A DNA stretch of 64,000 bases from Ovis canadensis (GCF_042477335.2 NC_091245.1:88574501-88638500), one strand, 5' to 3'. Numbered from the stretch's first letter, positions 23,126 through 34,128 are shown. The notes: a model not told the origin generated them from the letters alone. A program made the numbers and translations.

Positions 23126-23310
23126 AATAACTCAGAGTGTGAGTCTTGGTCCGGCCACTTTTGAGCTATTGTGATTTTAGACAAGGAAGTCCGCTTCTGT
23201 AAGCCAGAGCTTCAGTATCTGAATCTGGGGACCATAACAGTACTTACCTGGGAGAGTGAGAGAACTCCTGGAAAGCAGCTGGCCCAGAGTGTGGCACACA
23301 GCTAGAGCTC
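23126..23310 (+). mobile_element. MIR relic
   Basis: GTGAGTCTTGGTCCGGCCACTTTTGAGC, CTTCAGTATCTGAATCTGGGGACCATAACAGTACTTACC and CAGAGTGTGGCACACAGC follow the MIR order. Confidence 0.82.
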
Positions 23311-25433
23311 ACCAACTCTGAGCTGCTTGGGGACTGTCCACCAGTGGAGGGGGCAGTCTCACAAAGATGTGGGGGCTCCATCACCAGCACCAGCCTTGCA
23401 GAAGCCAGGGACTGCAGAGGATGGAGAAGGCCCACCCTGCACCCCACCACCCAAGAATCTATGAAATGAATGGGCCATGTACCAGTTCTTCTTAGACCTT
23501 TCTCAATGACCAAGTCAATGGTGTTGGTTTAGGGCTGTCCTGGATGCTCATTGATATCAGATTTGATCTGGGGAAAAAATGTGAGGAGTAGGGAAGAATG
23601 TGTCACTTAAAGTAACTTGCACCCACTTGGGAGGCTGTAGTGTGCTCAGTGAGGCGGGGGTTCCAGCCCCAACTGACTGGCAGGTGGGAGTATCTCCCTG
23701 CCACTTCCTTTTCTGTTGCAGAGTTGCTCTGTGCTCACTGGCAGCACTTCCTCCCTGGGTAGCAGCTCATCAGCAAGCTCTGCAGGCAGCTGGACCAATC
23801 ACCATCCATCAACTCCGTGATAGAGCATTGGTACATTAGGACCTGCCTGGACCTTGATTCTCCCCACACTACCACCCTCCTGCCGCCCGCCCCCCCCCCC
23901 CCACCGCATCCCAAGTGGGGTCTGGTTGGTGTGGATGCCCTTCTGGAGGTTTGGACCCAGCCTTATAAGAGACACTTTGGTAACTTGTTCCCACTGGGCT
24001 CTGAGATGTCCCCTGTTGGAGCATCATTAAGTAACTAAGAGATTCTGTTCTGTATCCTAAACCTCCATGGATTTCCTGGCCCTGGGAGCTGAGTCTGCTT
24101 TATGTATTTGGGATGCTGAGCAAGGAGTGGACACATCCTTCTCAGAGAGGGACCAGAGGAGAGGAAACTGAGTCTAGAGGCTCAGAGGAACAAGGGAAGA
24201 AGGTCCCTGGGCAGAAGCATGGGAGAGAGAGAGAGAGAGAAATCACTGGGAGGCTATAGGAAGGCAGCTTTTTGGGATCAGGGACAGTGGCTAAGATGAC
24301 ATGGGTGCCAATAACTAGCAGGGGAAGTGAAGTGAGTTGAGTGAGCCGGGAAACTCATGCTCTGAAGCTGCTTCCCTCACTGCCTTTCCACTCCTCCGTC
24401 CTCCATTCGCTCTCCCCTTTGGCTTTCGCTGTGGCCCTGACACCTAAACACTGTTACAGCCTCAGCCCTCTCGCCTCAGCCCTAGGTAATGTTTCCATGC
24501 TGTATCTCCCTTCTGGCTGGCCTGGAGAGAATGGAGCAAGTTAGAGTCTGATGCTGATGCTGGTTCAGAGCCCAGCCTCCTACAGAATCAGACCAAGCTC
24601 TGACTTGGCAGGCTGACTTACCCAGATGTCAGGGCTCAGGCTCTCTGGTTCCTACACTTAAGCTAATTGGTCTCTTTGGAGAAGCTTTGCAGCCTCTGCC
24701 CTCTGGGCACTTGTCCCAAGGGAGTGGTTCCTCTTTGGCCTTTGCATTGGGCCTCTATGGCTGCTGAGTATCATCACAAGTCTTGTCTGATGGCCTCTGG
24801 CTTGCATCTGGGAAGCTGGGAAGTAACTCAGACAGTAAGTCTAAATTAAATATTAGGTCTAAGAGACTTTCACATTTTTCATAGCATGACCTCATTGGGG
24901 TATTTACTTTTTGCTCTCCTGGTTCTCCCAAATTAATAATTGATTAAATCCTGTTTTGACATTCATAGCTGATTTGCTTACATTCTACTGAGCTGCACCT
25001 GTTCTGTGAGAGAGTAGGTGTGCGTCAGGAGGCTAGGAGAAGTCGGGGCAAACAACAGAAGCTTTAAAGGAGGTGTGTAGCTTGAGAACTGACTTTACAC
25101 ATGAAAATACAATTCAGTTCTAAAATTGTGGGTCATCTACTGTATGATAAGCCCTAGATTAGACTCCAGAGGCAGAATAAAATCATGGAGAGTACTGCCT
25201 CCTCTCTGGAAGCTTGTGTTGGAGAAGAAATAGCAGATATACAAACACCAGCTAAACTGCAGAATGCAACCCTGCTCCCCCACTGCATGGCTTATACACT
25301 CAAAATCACAATCACAATCAAATACACATCTGCTCATGTCAGGTCGTACCTGTGAAGATCAGCCCAGGATGTGGTTTTGCTATTTTGGCCATTAAAACCT
25401 AGGAGTAAACTCTCAGCATTTAGAATCTGCATT
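23311..25433. other. Unannotated 2.1 kb with simple repeats
   Basis: Contains a C-rich run at 23,885-23,902 and a (GA)n tract at 24,223-24,240. No exon, RNA gene or clear mobile element was recognised. Confidence 0.4.
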
Positions 25434-25655
25434 TCATTGTGGTCAGAGCATGGGCTTTGGAACCAGAGGGTTGGGGTGAGAATCCGGGTGCCTCCATTCT
25501 AGCTTTGTGAACTTAAACATGCCGTTGAACCTGTCTGTGTTTCAGTTTCTTCATCTGTGAAACAGGAATTACAGCGCCAACTTTGCAGGGTTGCTGAGAG
25601 GTTTAAACAGTTAAACAAATATGTGGCAGTGCTCAGAAGCTATAACCATTATTCC
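25434..25655 (+). mobile_element. MIR SINE, nearly full length
   Basis: Starts TTGTGGTCAGAGCATGGGCTTTGGAACCAGAGG and continues through GTTTCAGTTTCTTCATCTGTGAAACAGGAATTACAG to GTGGCAGTGCTCAGAAGC. One of the best preserved MIRs here. Confidence 0.9.
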
Positions 25656-25683
25656 AAAGATCTCACTGCTTGCAGAGGATAGC

Positions 25684-26235
25684 CAATCATCTCATCCTCT
25701 GCTGTCCCCTTCTCCTTTTGCCTTCAATCTTTCTCAGCATCAGAGTCTTTTCCAATAAGCTGGCTCTTTGAATCAGGTGGCCAAAGTATTGGAGCTTTAG
25801 CTTTATTCAGTATCAGTCCTTCCACTGAATATTCAGGAATATTCAGGGTTGATTTCGTTTAGGATTGACTGGTTAGATCTCCCTGCTGTCCAAGGGACTC
25901 TCAAAAGTCTTCTTCAGCACCACAATGTGAAAGCATTAGTTTTTGAGCACTCAGCCTTCTTTACAATCCAACTCTCACATCGGTACACGACTACTGGAAA
26001 AACCATAGCTTTGGCTGTACAGACCTTTGTCTGCAATGTGATGTCTCTGTCCATGGGGTTCTCCAGGCAAGAATGCTGGAGTGGGTTGCCATTTTCTTCT
26101 CCAGTGAACCACATTTTGCCGGAACTCTTCACTGTGACCCATCCATCTCTGGTGGCCCTGCACAGCATGGCTTATAGCTTCACTCAGTTGCTCAAGTCCT
26201 CTCGCCACAACAAGGCTGTGATCCATGGAGGGAAA
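25684..26235 (-). mobile_element. BovB antisense with large internal deletion
   Basis: The left part (25,684-26,049) is antisense BovB 3' coding sequence, ending CAGACCTTTGTCTGCAATGTGATGTCTCTG. The right part (26,050-26,235) is antisense of the BovB 5' region (CCATTTTCTTCTCCAGTGAACCACATTTTGCC ... TGGTGGCCCTGCACAGCATGGC). About two kilobases that normally separate them are absent. The extreme BovB 3' end is also missing. It stands head to head with the next BovB. Confidence 0.75.
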
Positions 26236-26297
26236 CAACAGAGAGCAGAACATGATAGATACCTCAAAAATTTAAAAAGCCTCATTAAGTTGTCAGG

Positions 26298-27130
26298 AAG
26301 GCGGTTGGAATCAAGATTGCTGGGAGAAATATCAATAACCTCAGATATGCAGATGACACCACCCTTATGGCAGAAAGTGAAGAAGAACTAAAGAGCCTCT
26401 TGACGCAAGTGGAAGAGGAGAGTGAAAAAGTTGGCTTAAAGCCCAACATTCAGAAAATGAAGATCATGGCATCTGGTCCCATCACTTCATGGCAAATAGA
26501 TGGGGAAACAGTCGAAACGGTGTCAGACTTTATTTTTCTGGGCTCCAAAAGCACTGCAGATGATGATTGCAGCCATGAAATTAAAAGATGCTTACTCCTT
26601 GGAAGGAAAGTTATGACCAACCTAGACAGCATATTAAAAAGCAGAGACATTACTTTGCCAACAAAGGCCTGTCTAGTCAAGGCTATGGTTTTTCTAGTAG
26701 TCATGTATGGATGTGAGAGTTGGACTGTGAAGAAAGCTGAGCGCCGAAGCATTGATGCTTTTGAACTGTGGTGAAGGAGAAGATTCTTGAGAGTCCCTTG
26801 GACTGCAAGGAGATCCAACCAGTCCATCCTAAAGGACACCAGTCCTGAGTGTTCTTTGGAAGGACTGATGTTGAATCTGAAACTCCAAAAGTTTGGCCAC
26901 CTGATGCAAAGAGCTGACTCATTTGAAAAGACCCTGATGCTGGGAAAGATTGAAGGCAAGAGGAGAAGGGGACAAGAGAGGATGAGATGGTTGGATGGCA
27001 TCACTGACTCAATGGATATGAGTTTGGGTAAACTCCGGGAGTTGGTGATGGACACGGAGGCCTGGCATGCTGTGTTTCATGGGGTCGCAGAGTCGGACAC
27101 AACTGAGCAACTGAACTGGACTGAACTGAA
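26298..27130 (+). mobile_element. BovB 3' part, sense, with a single in-frame stop in the read region
   Basis: C-terminal reverse-transcriptase region and 3' end. It begins GGAATCAAGATTGCTGGGAG and ends CTGAACTGGACTGAACTGAA. The active-site motif YADD is intact near 26,349-26,360. From 26,367 the frame is open to a TGA at 26,772-26,774 and then open again in the same frame past the element's end. Other copies have a sense codon there. The endonuclease and most palm motifs lie in the missing 5' part. Confidence 0.93.
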
Positions 27131-27139
27131 GGGAATTGG

Positions 27140-28200
27140 GAAAGACCTCACATGTGTTGGAGGAGATGTTGCAGGTATCAGGAACAGCAGGCGTCAGAAC
27201 AGGGAGGCAGGAAGGCTTCAGATGTGTTTGAGAAGAGGGTAGTGGCTAGTTTGGTGGGAGCACACTATGGTAAGAAGGATCAGTTTGGGCTACCAATGGA
27301 GATGAAATGCAGAGATAGTGTGAGAGCCGGCTCTTCATCAACAGGCAGCAGAGGACCCCTGAGGGTTTTTGAATAGAGTAGTAACGAGAGAGATGTAAGG
27401 AGAATCTTCATACTTTAAAACTAGTAGAATACCATGGGTGAGGAAGATGTACTTTTCCAGCTGGGTAACTGAAGGTGGTATTTCCTAGAAATAAGGAGGA
27501 GAGAAGGGGCTGATTCAGTGAGAGATGGTGAATGCTTTACCTGGACAGGTGGGATTGGAAGTGCCAATGAGTCATTCCAGGGGCTGCTCCTGGCAGACTG
27601 TTGGAAGTGGAGGAGCTTAAGAGTGAGGCTAAGGATAGAGATATGGATTAGGGAGTTAGTCCAAAGAGAGTAAAGCCCTGGAATGAATTTGATGACCCAG
27701 GAAGAGATTGGAGGAGAAGAAAAGAGGACTGAGCTGAACCTTGGAGATGCAGCACTGAAGGGCAAGGCAGATGAAAAGGACCACGAGGAGGATAAGCGAG
27801 GAGTGATTAGTATCGAGGGAAGCAAGGCAGCTCAGTGTTGCGGAAGCCAAAAGATGGAGCCATGAGGAGGGCGAGACCTGGGGAGAAAGCTGCTTGAAAG
27901 CTGTGGTGACCCTTGAGCACCACCTGCGTGGGGTTCTGGGACAGTGCACCATTGAGGGTCTAAGCAGTTTTTGGTTATTGAAGGAAAAAGAGACTGAAGA
28001 ATGAGGGAAGGCGAGGAGAATGAGAGGACAGAGTCTGGAGAAGAGACAGGTCAGAGCGGAAACTGGAGAGCCTTCACGGAACTGAAGGAAGAGACGAGCT
28101 GCTGGCTCATTCAGTCCTGCCTTCCTTCCCAACATGCAAAGTTGAGATCAGGGAAGAAAACCAGAGCAAGATGCCAAGTGGCTGCCGGATGCCAAGGTAT
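27140..28200 (-). mobile_element. L2 LINE ORF2 relic, antisense
   Basis: About 1 kb of purine-rich plus-strand text that is antisense L2 reverse-transcriptase and 3' region. Examples: AGGAACAGCAGGCGTCAGAACAGGGAGGCAGG, TGGAATGAATTTGATGACCCAGGAAGAGATTGGAG, and GAAAAGAGGACTGAGCTGAACCTTGGAGATGCAGC, which is antisense of the PQG-containing part of the palm. Strongly decayed. Confidence 0.6.
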
Positions 28201-28349
28201 TAAGAGGCTCATGTTAGTGGATGTTAGTGGCAGAAATGGAGAGAGGGCATATGTTAACTATCACCGAGAAAACGAACATGACACAAAACAGAATAGCTTG
28301 ATTATGAACCAAATGTTAAATCAGTTAAAACATTTTAATATGAAATATT

Positions 28350-28730
28350 TATTTAAAAAAATTTTTCTTTGTGGTAAAAGTCACATAATACAAAACATAC
28401 TATTTTGACCATTTTTAACTGTAGAGTTCAGTCGCACTAAGTACATTCACATTGCGCGCAACTTTCAGCATCATCCATCTCCTGAGTTTTCAGTTTCCTA
28501 AACTGAAACTTGAGAACAAAAGGCAACCCACTCCAGTATTATTGCCTGTAAGCTCCCATGGATGGAGGAGCCTGGTGGGCTACAGTCCATGCGGTCTCAA
28601 AGAGTCAGACACCACTGAAGCAGCTGAGCAAGCAAAGCTGAAACTTGGTCCTCATTAAACACTAAGTCCCCGTTGCCCCTTTCCACCTCCCCCACCAGCC
28701 CCTGGCATCCACCAATGTACTGTGAAACAT
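28350..28730 (-). mobile_element. Old L1 3' end, antisense, split by a SINE
   Basis: TTGTGGTAAAAGTCACATAATACAAAACATACTATTTTGACC, AGTACATTCACATTG and, after the SINE, CATTAAACACTAAGTCCCCGTTGCCCC ... CCAGCCCCTGGCATCCACC, are the antisense L1M 3' untranslated region. Confidence 0.8.
28503..28647 (+). mobile_element. SINE body fragment with 10-bp target-site duplication
   Basis: Headless sense SINE body at 28,513-28,637 (AGGCAACCCACTCCAGTATTATTGCC ... AGAGTCAGACACCACTGAAGC), flanked by CTGAAACTTG at 28,503-28,512 and 28,638-28,647, inside the L1 3' end. Confidence 0.92.
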
Positions 28731-28829
28731 TTATTCTTGAGGAAAATTGCTTGGACAACATCAGAGAGATCTTCAACGTTGGGGAGGCAGAGGAAAGCCG
28801 TTCCTGTTTCCCTAACCCCTCTGTTTACC

Positions 28830-29030
28830 AGCTCTGTGAGTTCTGTGAGTCACCCACCCCTCTTTGGCTCAGGGTCTCACCTCTATCGTAGGGACAGTGA
28901 CACTTCCCAAATGGTTGCCTATGTAGGGACTGAAGGAGTTATTGAGGAATCTGAATGCATGAGAGTTATTATCCCAGTGCCTTGCACATGGTAAGTAGGT
29001 GCTCAGTAAATAGCAGTTATTGTTACTATG
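28830..29030 (+). mobile_element. MIR relic
   Basis: TCACCTCTATCGTAGGGACAGTGACACTTCCC, GTTATTGAGGAATC and CAGTGCCTTGCACATGGTAAGTAGGTGCTCAGTAAATAGC. Confidence 0.75.
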
Positions 29031-29233
29031 AGCTTTTTTTGGCAGTCTGTTAGTTAATGCCGTCTTGGAGGGAGCACTTTGGCAGTTGCAGCCCTGAGAT
29101 TTAGCTGGTCATATGCTCAAACACTTGCCCTGGATTAATAAATGCAGCTGATGAGGAAGTGAAAGACTGTGTGGGACTAAACAAAAGATAAAAGGGAAGA
29201 GAAAGGAGAGATTTGGGAAATAACAGAATACAT

Positions 29234-29252
29234 TGTGTGTGTGTGTGTGTGT
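29234..29252. repeat. (GT)n microsatellite
   Basis: Nine or more GT units, followed by TTTGTAGG. Confidence 0.95.
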
Positions 29253-29310
29253 TTGTAGGGAGAGATGATAAGACTAGGGAGTATTTTAAGCAGCATTTTA
29301 TGTCTGATAG

Positions 29311-29674
29311 AAATGGATCACTTAAATGATATAAATGAGCTTATTTACAAAGCAGAAACAGACTCACAGACTAGGAGAACTAGTTTATGGTTGCTGGAGG
29401 GGAAGGGATAGTTAGGGAGTTTGAGATAGACATGTACACACTGCTATACTTAAAATGGATAACCAACAAGGACCTACTGTATAGCAAATGGAACTCTGCT
29501 CAATGTTATGTGGCAGCCTGGATGGGAGGGAGGTTTGGGGGATAATTGATGCATGTATATGTATGGCTGAGTCCCTTTGATGTGAAACTATTACAACCTT
29601 GTTTGTTAATCAGTTATACCCCAATACAAAATAAAAAGTTTAAAGAAAGAAAACAGAAAAAAATAAATGGATCA
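29311..29674 (+). mobile_element. Artiodactyl L1 3' end with 10-bp target-site duplication
   Basis: 5'-truncated L1 3' end (GCAGAAACAGACTCACAGAC, AACAAGGACCTACTGTATAGC, GTTATACCCCAATACAAAATAAAAAG) with an A-rich tail. AAATGGATCA recurs at 29,311-29,320 and 29,665-29,674. Confidence 0.92.
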
Positions 29675-30119
29675 TTTCAACCATTTCATAGTCGACTTAG
29701 TACAGGAAACCCACTGCTTATGGCTTCATAACTTGAAGTTGTGAATATCGGTGTTCTTCATCAACTTCCCCAGCTGAACCTGCAAATGTATAATTCAAAA
29801 CCACAGATTTCTTTCAATTTAACTTTGCAACCATGCCTACCTAATTAATGAGTTTCTATCCTGCCCCTCACCCCCACCGCTGCAACTGCCAGTGCAAGAA
29901 ATGTGAGGAATATTGAGAGAAGCAAAAGATGGGGTGCACAGTTCAAACTTATGGTCTACCTTCTTGAGTCTTAGTTCTGAGAGAGTTAATTCTTAGATAG
30001 TTTGAAAAGAAGTCCAGGGTCGCCAAGGAGTAGAAAGGGGACTGGGGCTCTCTAGGAGGGGAAATGGACAAGCATTTTTTTTTTTCTACTGTTTTTCCTC
30101 TTAGTCACATTAGACATTA

Positions 30120-30600
30120 TTTTCTTTAAGCCCAGAGCTAATGATTATACAACACAACAACTCATCTTGATCCAGGGTATGTTTTTCCTTAAGCTCTGTA
30201 CTAATGATTATATAATAACAAATATATCTTGCTTGAGGACATGTTTCTCCTTCTTAACAGGAACCTTCTGATTAATCTTGTTATCTTAAGAGGTATGTTG
30301 TGGGAGTGGGTCTGGTATGACCTTCCTATTGTTAGTTCTAATCTTGTTAATTTAAGATATATGTTGTAGAAGTTGGTTTGGTAAAAGTATGTTAAGACCT
30401 CAATAAGGCTAGTGAGTGGGGCACTCTCCGGCCCCCTTCTGATATCTGTCAGAACCTTTCTCTGTACTTTTTCACTGTAATAAAGCTTCTGCCACACAAA
30501 AGTTCTGAGTGATCAAGCCTAGTCCCTGGTCCCAAAGTTAAATCTCCGTTCATCATAGGCCATCAGTTCTGTCCTCCGGATGAAGACCTGATACGTACCA
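30120..30600 (+). mobile_element. Probable ERV LTR with U3 tandem repeats
   Basis: A candidate solo LTR. A polyadenylation signal AATAAA at 30,479-30,484 is followed by CTTCTGCCACACAAAAGTTCTGAGTG and a downstream U5-like part. The upstream U3-like part contains diverged direct repeats, CTAATGATTATACAACACA then CTAATGATTATATAATAACA, and TTAATCTTGTTATCTTAAG then CTAATCTTGTTAATTTAAG. The exact ends and family are unresolved and no internal retroviral gene is adjacent. Confidence 0.55.
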
Positions 30601-30962
30601 TGTTGAACGCCTGTAGGCCTTACTGAACTTACTTCCCCAAGTGTTCAGCTCTCGGGGAAGAGCATCCTGGAACATGATGATCAAGTGTGCCTTTATCTCA
30701 CCTAGAACCTTCCCTCTTGTCCATCATGTTTTTACAGTCTGAGGAGGCCCTGACTCTGCCTGGAGGGCAGTTTCTCTCTGGCAATGCTTTCCCTTAAGCC
30801 ACCATGTCAGCTGTCTTGAGCCCTGCCCAAAGCTTATGAGGCTTGTTCTTGAGATCTGGCCAGTGGGGTGGGCTGATACTGTACTCCAGATATATGCGTT
30901 ATGGCTCAATGTTCTGCCAGGTGATCAGTGGATTATCTGGGGCCAGTTTTTAATTCCTGCCT
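30601..30962. other. Unannotated stretch
   Basis: Nothing recognised; it may include LTR flank. Confidence 0.35.
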
Positions 30963-31194
30963 GCTTCCCTCCTAATCCTGTACTTTCCTGGTAGTTCAGA
31001 TGGTAAATAGTCTGCCTGCAATGCGGGAGATGCGGGTTCGATTCGTGTCGGGAAGATCCCCTGGAGAAGGAAATGGCAACCAGCTCCAGTATTCTTGCCT
31101 GGAAAATCCCATGGACAGAGGAGCCTGGTGGGCTATAGTCCATGTGGTCGCAAAGAGTTCAACACGACTGAGCGACTAATGCTTTCCCTCCTAA
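30963..31194 (+). mobile_element. Bov-tA SINE with ~13-bp target-site duplication
   Basis: Complete sense SINE at 30,976-31,180 with A-box region TAGTTCAGATGGTAAA and B-box GGGTTCGATTCG, flanked by GCTTCCCTCCTAA (30,963-30,975) and GCTTTCCCTCCTAA (31,181-31,194). The A and B boxes are tRNA-derived internal RNA polymerase III promoter elements. Confidence 0.95.
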
Positions 31195-31292
31195 CCAACT
31201 TCCTGTAGCCATCTTTTGCAGAGGGCATGGAGGGAAATGCAGTCTTACTTTAAAATTATCTCAAATATCTGCTAGTAGCCTCTACTACAATA

Positions 31293-31515
31293 TATGTCAT
31301 GCACTTGTGCTTGTGCTCATTGTGTGACTCTTTGTGACCCTGTGGACTGCAGCCCGCCAAACTCCTCTGTCCATGTGATTTCCCAGGCAAGAATGCTGTG
31401 GTGGGTTGCCATTTCCTTCTCCAGGGGATCTTCCTGATCCAGGGGTTGAATCGTGTTTCCTGCTTGGCAGGCAGATTCTTTACCATTGAGCCACCTGGGA
31501 AGCCTATGTCATGCA
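31293..31515 (-). mobile_element. Bov-tA SINE with perfect 11-bp target-site duplication
   Basis: Complete antisense SINE at 31,304-31,504, flanked by TATGTCATGCA at 31,293-31,303 and 31,505-31,515. It faces the sense SINE that ends about 120 bp to the left. Confidence 0.95.
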
Positions 31516-31649
31516 TTACAAAGTCCTAAACTTATTTTTGGATAGTCTTCTGTTTATCTCCAGCATGACTCTCCTCTATTAGCAGAAATAGTGTAAAGTG
31601 CTGTGTGTATCTGCATGTACGTGTCTCTCTCTCTTTTCTCTCTCTCTCA

Positions 31650-31686
<37 letters not shown>

Positions 31687-32060
31687 GACAGACAGACAAA
31701 TTTCAAAAGCATAAGTGTTAATTAATGGGGATAGAGCATTGTTCAAGCTGTCACAATGTGTGATCAAGGTACTGAAAATGCTGTAAACCATCACCGTTAA
31801 TTCCATTCTCCAGGAGAGACAGAAAATTCTTGCATGCAAGGGAGCTTAATTACTTTACTTCAGTCTGAGTTGCACATCAGGTTTTGTGAGCTGCTGCAGG
31901 GTTGGGTAGTCCCAGCTTGCTGAAGCTGCCCCCATGTATCAAATGAGATAATGCAAGTATACTTGGTGTCCTGTAAAGTGCTGAATAAGGGTTATCCTTT
32001 CACCCTAGTTTCCCTTAATATTTTGAATTTGTTATATATGAATTCATCTAAGGTATTATA
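31516..32060. other. Unannotated stretch around a microsatellite
   Basis: Apart from the simple repeat at 31,622-31,699, nothing was recognised. Confidence 0.35.
31622..31699. repeat. Compound microsatellite (TC)n-(CA)n-(GACA)n
   Basis: A CT-rich tract, then about 14-15 CA units, then GACAGACAGACA. Purine/pyrimidine asymmetric on the left, alternating in the middle. Confidence 0.95.
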
Positions 32061-32255
32061 GCAACTTCCCTGGTGCCTCATATGGTAAAGAATCTGCCTG
32101 CAATGCAGGAGATCTGGGTTCAATCCCTGGGTCAGAAAGATCCCCTGGAGGAGGAAATGGCAACCCACTCCAGTATTCTTGCCTGGAGAATTCCATGGAC
32201 ACAGGAGCTTTGGTGGGCTATAGTCTACGGGGTCACAAAAAGTAGGTATGAATGG
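32061..32255 (+). mobile_element. Bov-tA SINE, sense
   Basis: Begins CAACTTCCCTGGTGCCTCATATGG, has the B-box GGTTCAATCCCTGGG and ends GGGGTCACAAAAAGTAGGTATGAATGGG. No clear duplication. Confidence 0.92.
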
Positions 32256-33294
32256 GTAGCATTCTGAACAGCCCTGACATTTCTTGATCTGCCCAGAATC
32301 AATCAGCAATGCTAAAGTGAGGGGTGGGCATGAATAATACTGATCCCAGAAGCAGTATATTAAAATATACACAGAGATCATGGTGGGTAATTCCCAGGAG
32401 CATGCCAGGAGAATCCCTGCCTCCTTGTGAGAGTTGTCTATCCATAAGTCGAGAGCCACATTGTTTGGTGGCCTCTATGGCTCAGCCACACTGCAAAGCT
32501 GATGACTAAGATTTGCCTTCACCAGGTTCCTTAATCTCTGAGGAAGGGCAATACCTTGTGAAGCCCAGTTCTGCTTCCCAGCTCATCACTCGATTTGAAA
32601 CTCGTCCATCTGAGCTCTCATTCCGTTTGCAATCACGTGTCACCCAGACTTCCTCTATTTCCTTTTCTTTATTTACTATTCCTTGGTCTTTCCCACCGTT
32701 TGAAAACCAAGGGATGGTTGAGTTGCCATGGCAACCTCCTACCCATCACTTCTCTGTTTCTCAACAATTTTTCTACATTTTAATAAAATCACTATCTATG
32801 GTGTGCAAAGCTTCATTCCCCTCCACTGCAACTCTTCAAGGGAGGTTTCCTGTCTGACCAGAATACTAATGATAACTAAAACCTGGCTTTCCAGTGAGGC
32901 TGCAAGGAGGCCCTACAGAGTGATCAGATTTGTGTTTGTTTTCAGGATCAGGGTTTGACTTGTAAACGTGAAGGATCACAGTTGGCAGGGCTGCAAACCC
33001 ACCTTTGGAAAATATACCATGCTGGATTCATATAAAATACACGTTGGATATGGCTGGAGGGGAGGAAGCATGAAATGAGGTGTTCTTATCTTTGTTATGT
33101 TGACAGAGGGAACTGAACTCCTGGGCCAGCCTGTTAGGAAGAGCCGGGAGGTAGCATGAACTCAGGGGGAAACACAAGGGCTTCATCACATCCTAGTCTA
33201 TGAGATCTTGGTGTTCTCACACTATGTACACTGTAGAGCTGTTGTGAGGGGCAGAGATAACATACACCTGGAGTTCAGTGGTATTATAGCCTCA
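32256..33294. other. Unannotated 1 kb
   Basis: No element, exon or RNA gene recognised. Confidence 0.4.
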
Positions 33295-33515
33295 GGATTA
33301 GATGTCTAGGCTCTGGAAGGGGCCTCAGATGCCAGCTCTGACACTGAGTGATTTTATGACCAGAGATAAATTATTCAACCTCTTCATGCCTCAGTTTCCT
33401 GATCTCTAAAACAGGGATTATAATGATAGAACCTACGTTTTAGGGTGGTTTTGAGGATTCAGTAAGTTAAATAGGTAACAGCTTAGAACTATGCCTGATA
33501 AAGCTGTTGTCATTT
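33295..33515 (+). mobile_element. MIR relic
   Basis: TCTAGGCTCTGGAAGGGGCC, CATGCCTCAGTTTCCTGATCTCTAAAACAGGGATTATAATG and GAACTATGCCTGATAA. Confidence 0.87.
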
Positions 33516-33934
33516 GTTCTTGGCATTTGATAAATGAGAACTACTGTTTTACTAGTTTATCAAGGTCCAAGACTAGCCCAAACATGGGTTCTACCAAGGA
33601 TTAACAGCCTTTGAGGGACAGGCTTGGTGGAGAGCTTTGGTAGGATTCGTTTTGTAACAAAATAAAATGTTTTGACTTCATTGAAAAGTAGAATCTGATT
33701 CTAAACAGAAAAATGTAGTAGCTCTCCAATACTTAGAATTCAATAATGATAAGACTCGTTCTTTGCCAAGTTACTTTCGGACTTAAAAAAAAACAACAAC
33801 AAATTTATATAGGTACAAGATGAACTAGTTTAGCTTAAGTCTAATTTGGACTGAAGATACTGTTTATCCGTTCTGATAGTTCACAGGTGCAATATCTCAG
33901 TGAGATTATATAGTACTGATAATAAATACTGCTT

Positions 33935-34128
33935 CTGAAACTTTCATGGGTATGTGAATCACTTGAGGATTTTATTAAAATTCAGATTCTAATTTAGTAG
34001 GTTTGGGTAGAGCTTGAGATTTGGCATTTCTAACAACCTCTTAGGCAATGCTGATGCTGCAGGTACCTGGAGACCAGTAGGTAGCAAAATAGTGAGATTT
34101 TTGAGACCAGCTCTTCCAAGACACTTTG
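33935..34128 (+). mobile_element. MER5A-type hAT-Charlie DNA transposon relic
   Basis: TCTGAAACTTTCATGGGTATGTGAATCACTTGAGG, CAGATTCTAATTTAGTAGGTTTGGGTAGAGC and GCATTTCTAACAACCTCTTAGGCAATGCTGATGCTGC match the internal order of MER5A. It is a non-autonomous element with no transposase. Confidence 0.82.

Noticed and set aside
23885-23902. C-run as a G-quadruplex or regulatory tract
   Set aside because: A plain homopolymer of about 14-16 Cs with uncertain assembly length and no spaced G-tracts around it.
26450-27055. 201-codon minus-strand open frame
   Set aside because: It is the antisense of a BovB LINE. Similar frames recur antisense to every BovB copy here (559-972, 35,730-36,281, 54,353-54,748).
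30976-31060. tRNA gene because of A- and B-box motifs
   Set aside because: These belong to tRNA-derived SINE heads, followed by the SINE body and flanked by target-site duplications.
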